Below the pieces are notes generated by a model that saw only the letters and a program-made list of their open reading frames with translations, did no database searches and was not told the origin of the DNA. From NCBI GenBank assembly GCA_031274335.1, contig JAISQG010000012.1, forward strand, positions 1-5,831: a DNA stretch of 5,831 nt. The letters run 5' to 3'. Both the position numbers and the translations under genes were made by a program. Positions 5,581 to 5,831 of the stretch are shown here, one piece after another; within the stretch, counting starts at the first letter, position 1, and each line of letters opens with the position of its first letter. Source of the stretch: Gracilibacteraceae bacterium. GTDB taxonomy: Bacteria; Bacillota; Desulfitobacteriia; Desulfitobacteriales; Syntrophobotulaceae.

Positions 5581-5831
5581 CTACTTCTTCAATCCCAGGC
5601 CGATAACCTGAGTGCTGCCGGAGACGTTGTTCAGGGCAATGCCCGTCGGGTCGTTGTTCGGGGCCAGCAAGATGAACGCGCCTGTTTTACCGGCCAGAGG
5701 CGCGCCGGTCAAACCGTCCACCAGCGTTCGGCCGTCCGTGACATAGAGGAAATCGTATTTGTAGGCCAGAGCATTATACACCGCGATATTGGTGGCGTAA
5801 CGATCCGCGCCGTACAGCCGTGTCATGCCGG
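5581..5831 (-). CDS. Cell wall-binding repeat 2 (CWB2) family surface protein, C-terminal end (partial)
   Basis: The last 82 codons of a protein whose start lies beyond the high-coordinate edge. The frame continues through the methionine at 5824-5826 into a glycine codon, so that ATG is internal. The sequence GMTRLYGADRYATNIAVYNAL is a clear CWB2 (Clostridium-type cell-wall-binding repeat) signature. It is followed by the usual strand–loop pattern FLYVTDGRTLVDGLTGAPLAGKTGAFILLAP and ends in QVIGLGLKK. CWB2 modules bind anionic cell-wall polymers non-covalently and anchor S-layer or other surface proteins. Here the repeat closes the protein, so the functional domain, if any, is N-terminal and not visible. 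A 59-base stretch without features separates the stop from the terminator. Confidence 0.92.
   Translation of the reverse strand, partial: GMTRLYGADRYATNIAVYNALAYKYDFLYVTDGRTLVDGLTGAPLAGKTGAFILLAPNNDPTGIALNNVSGSTQVIGLGLKK

Overview
The window looks like a Bacillota (Firmicutes) chromosome. The evidence is a YggS–SepF–YggT block (ylmE–sepF–ylmG in Bacillus subtilis naming), a CWB2-type cell-wall-binding protein, A/GGAGG ribosome sites and sigma-A promoters. A lone HlyD-type adaptor beside the division genes would suit a diderm or Clostridia-like lineage (Negativicutes or Peptococcaceae-like). That is inference; the genus cannot be named from sequence alone. All recognised genes lie on the minus strand, so transcription runs from high to low coordinates.

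Layout from high to low coordinates: (1) The C-terminal end of a CWB2 surface protein (5581 to the window edge), followed by a strong intrinsic terminator (about 5470-5521). (2) A consensus extended -10 promoter (5417-5446) that starts a probable five-gene operon: an intracellular-looking BspA-type leucine-rich-repeat protein with a zinc ribbon at each end (3811-5364), a single-TM HlyD/membrane-fusion-like protein (2836-3801), the PLP-homeostasis protein YggS (2010-2717), the FtsZ-membrane anchor SepF (1494-2006) and the membrane protein YggT (1132-1401). (3) A perfect 12-bp hairpin just after yggT (1071-1107), a likely terminator. (4) An AT-rich intergenic stretch with a near-perfect promoter (941-969) flanked by two inverted repeats, driving a VirD4/TraG-type conjugative coupling ATPase that runs off the low-coordinate edge (1-875).

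How the genes fit together: yggS, sepF and yggT form the conserved division-associated cluster next to the dcw region. In many Firmicutes ylmH and divIVA follow it. Here the cluster ends at a terminator and a conjugation gene follows, which suggests that a conjugative element lies next to, or has inserted into, the division locus. The LRR protein and the HlyD-like protein are co-directional and tightly packed upstream (9-nt gap), so they probably share the division genes' transcript. The least explained item is the double-zinc-ribbon LRR protein at the head of this operon.
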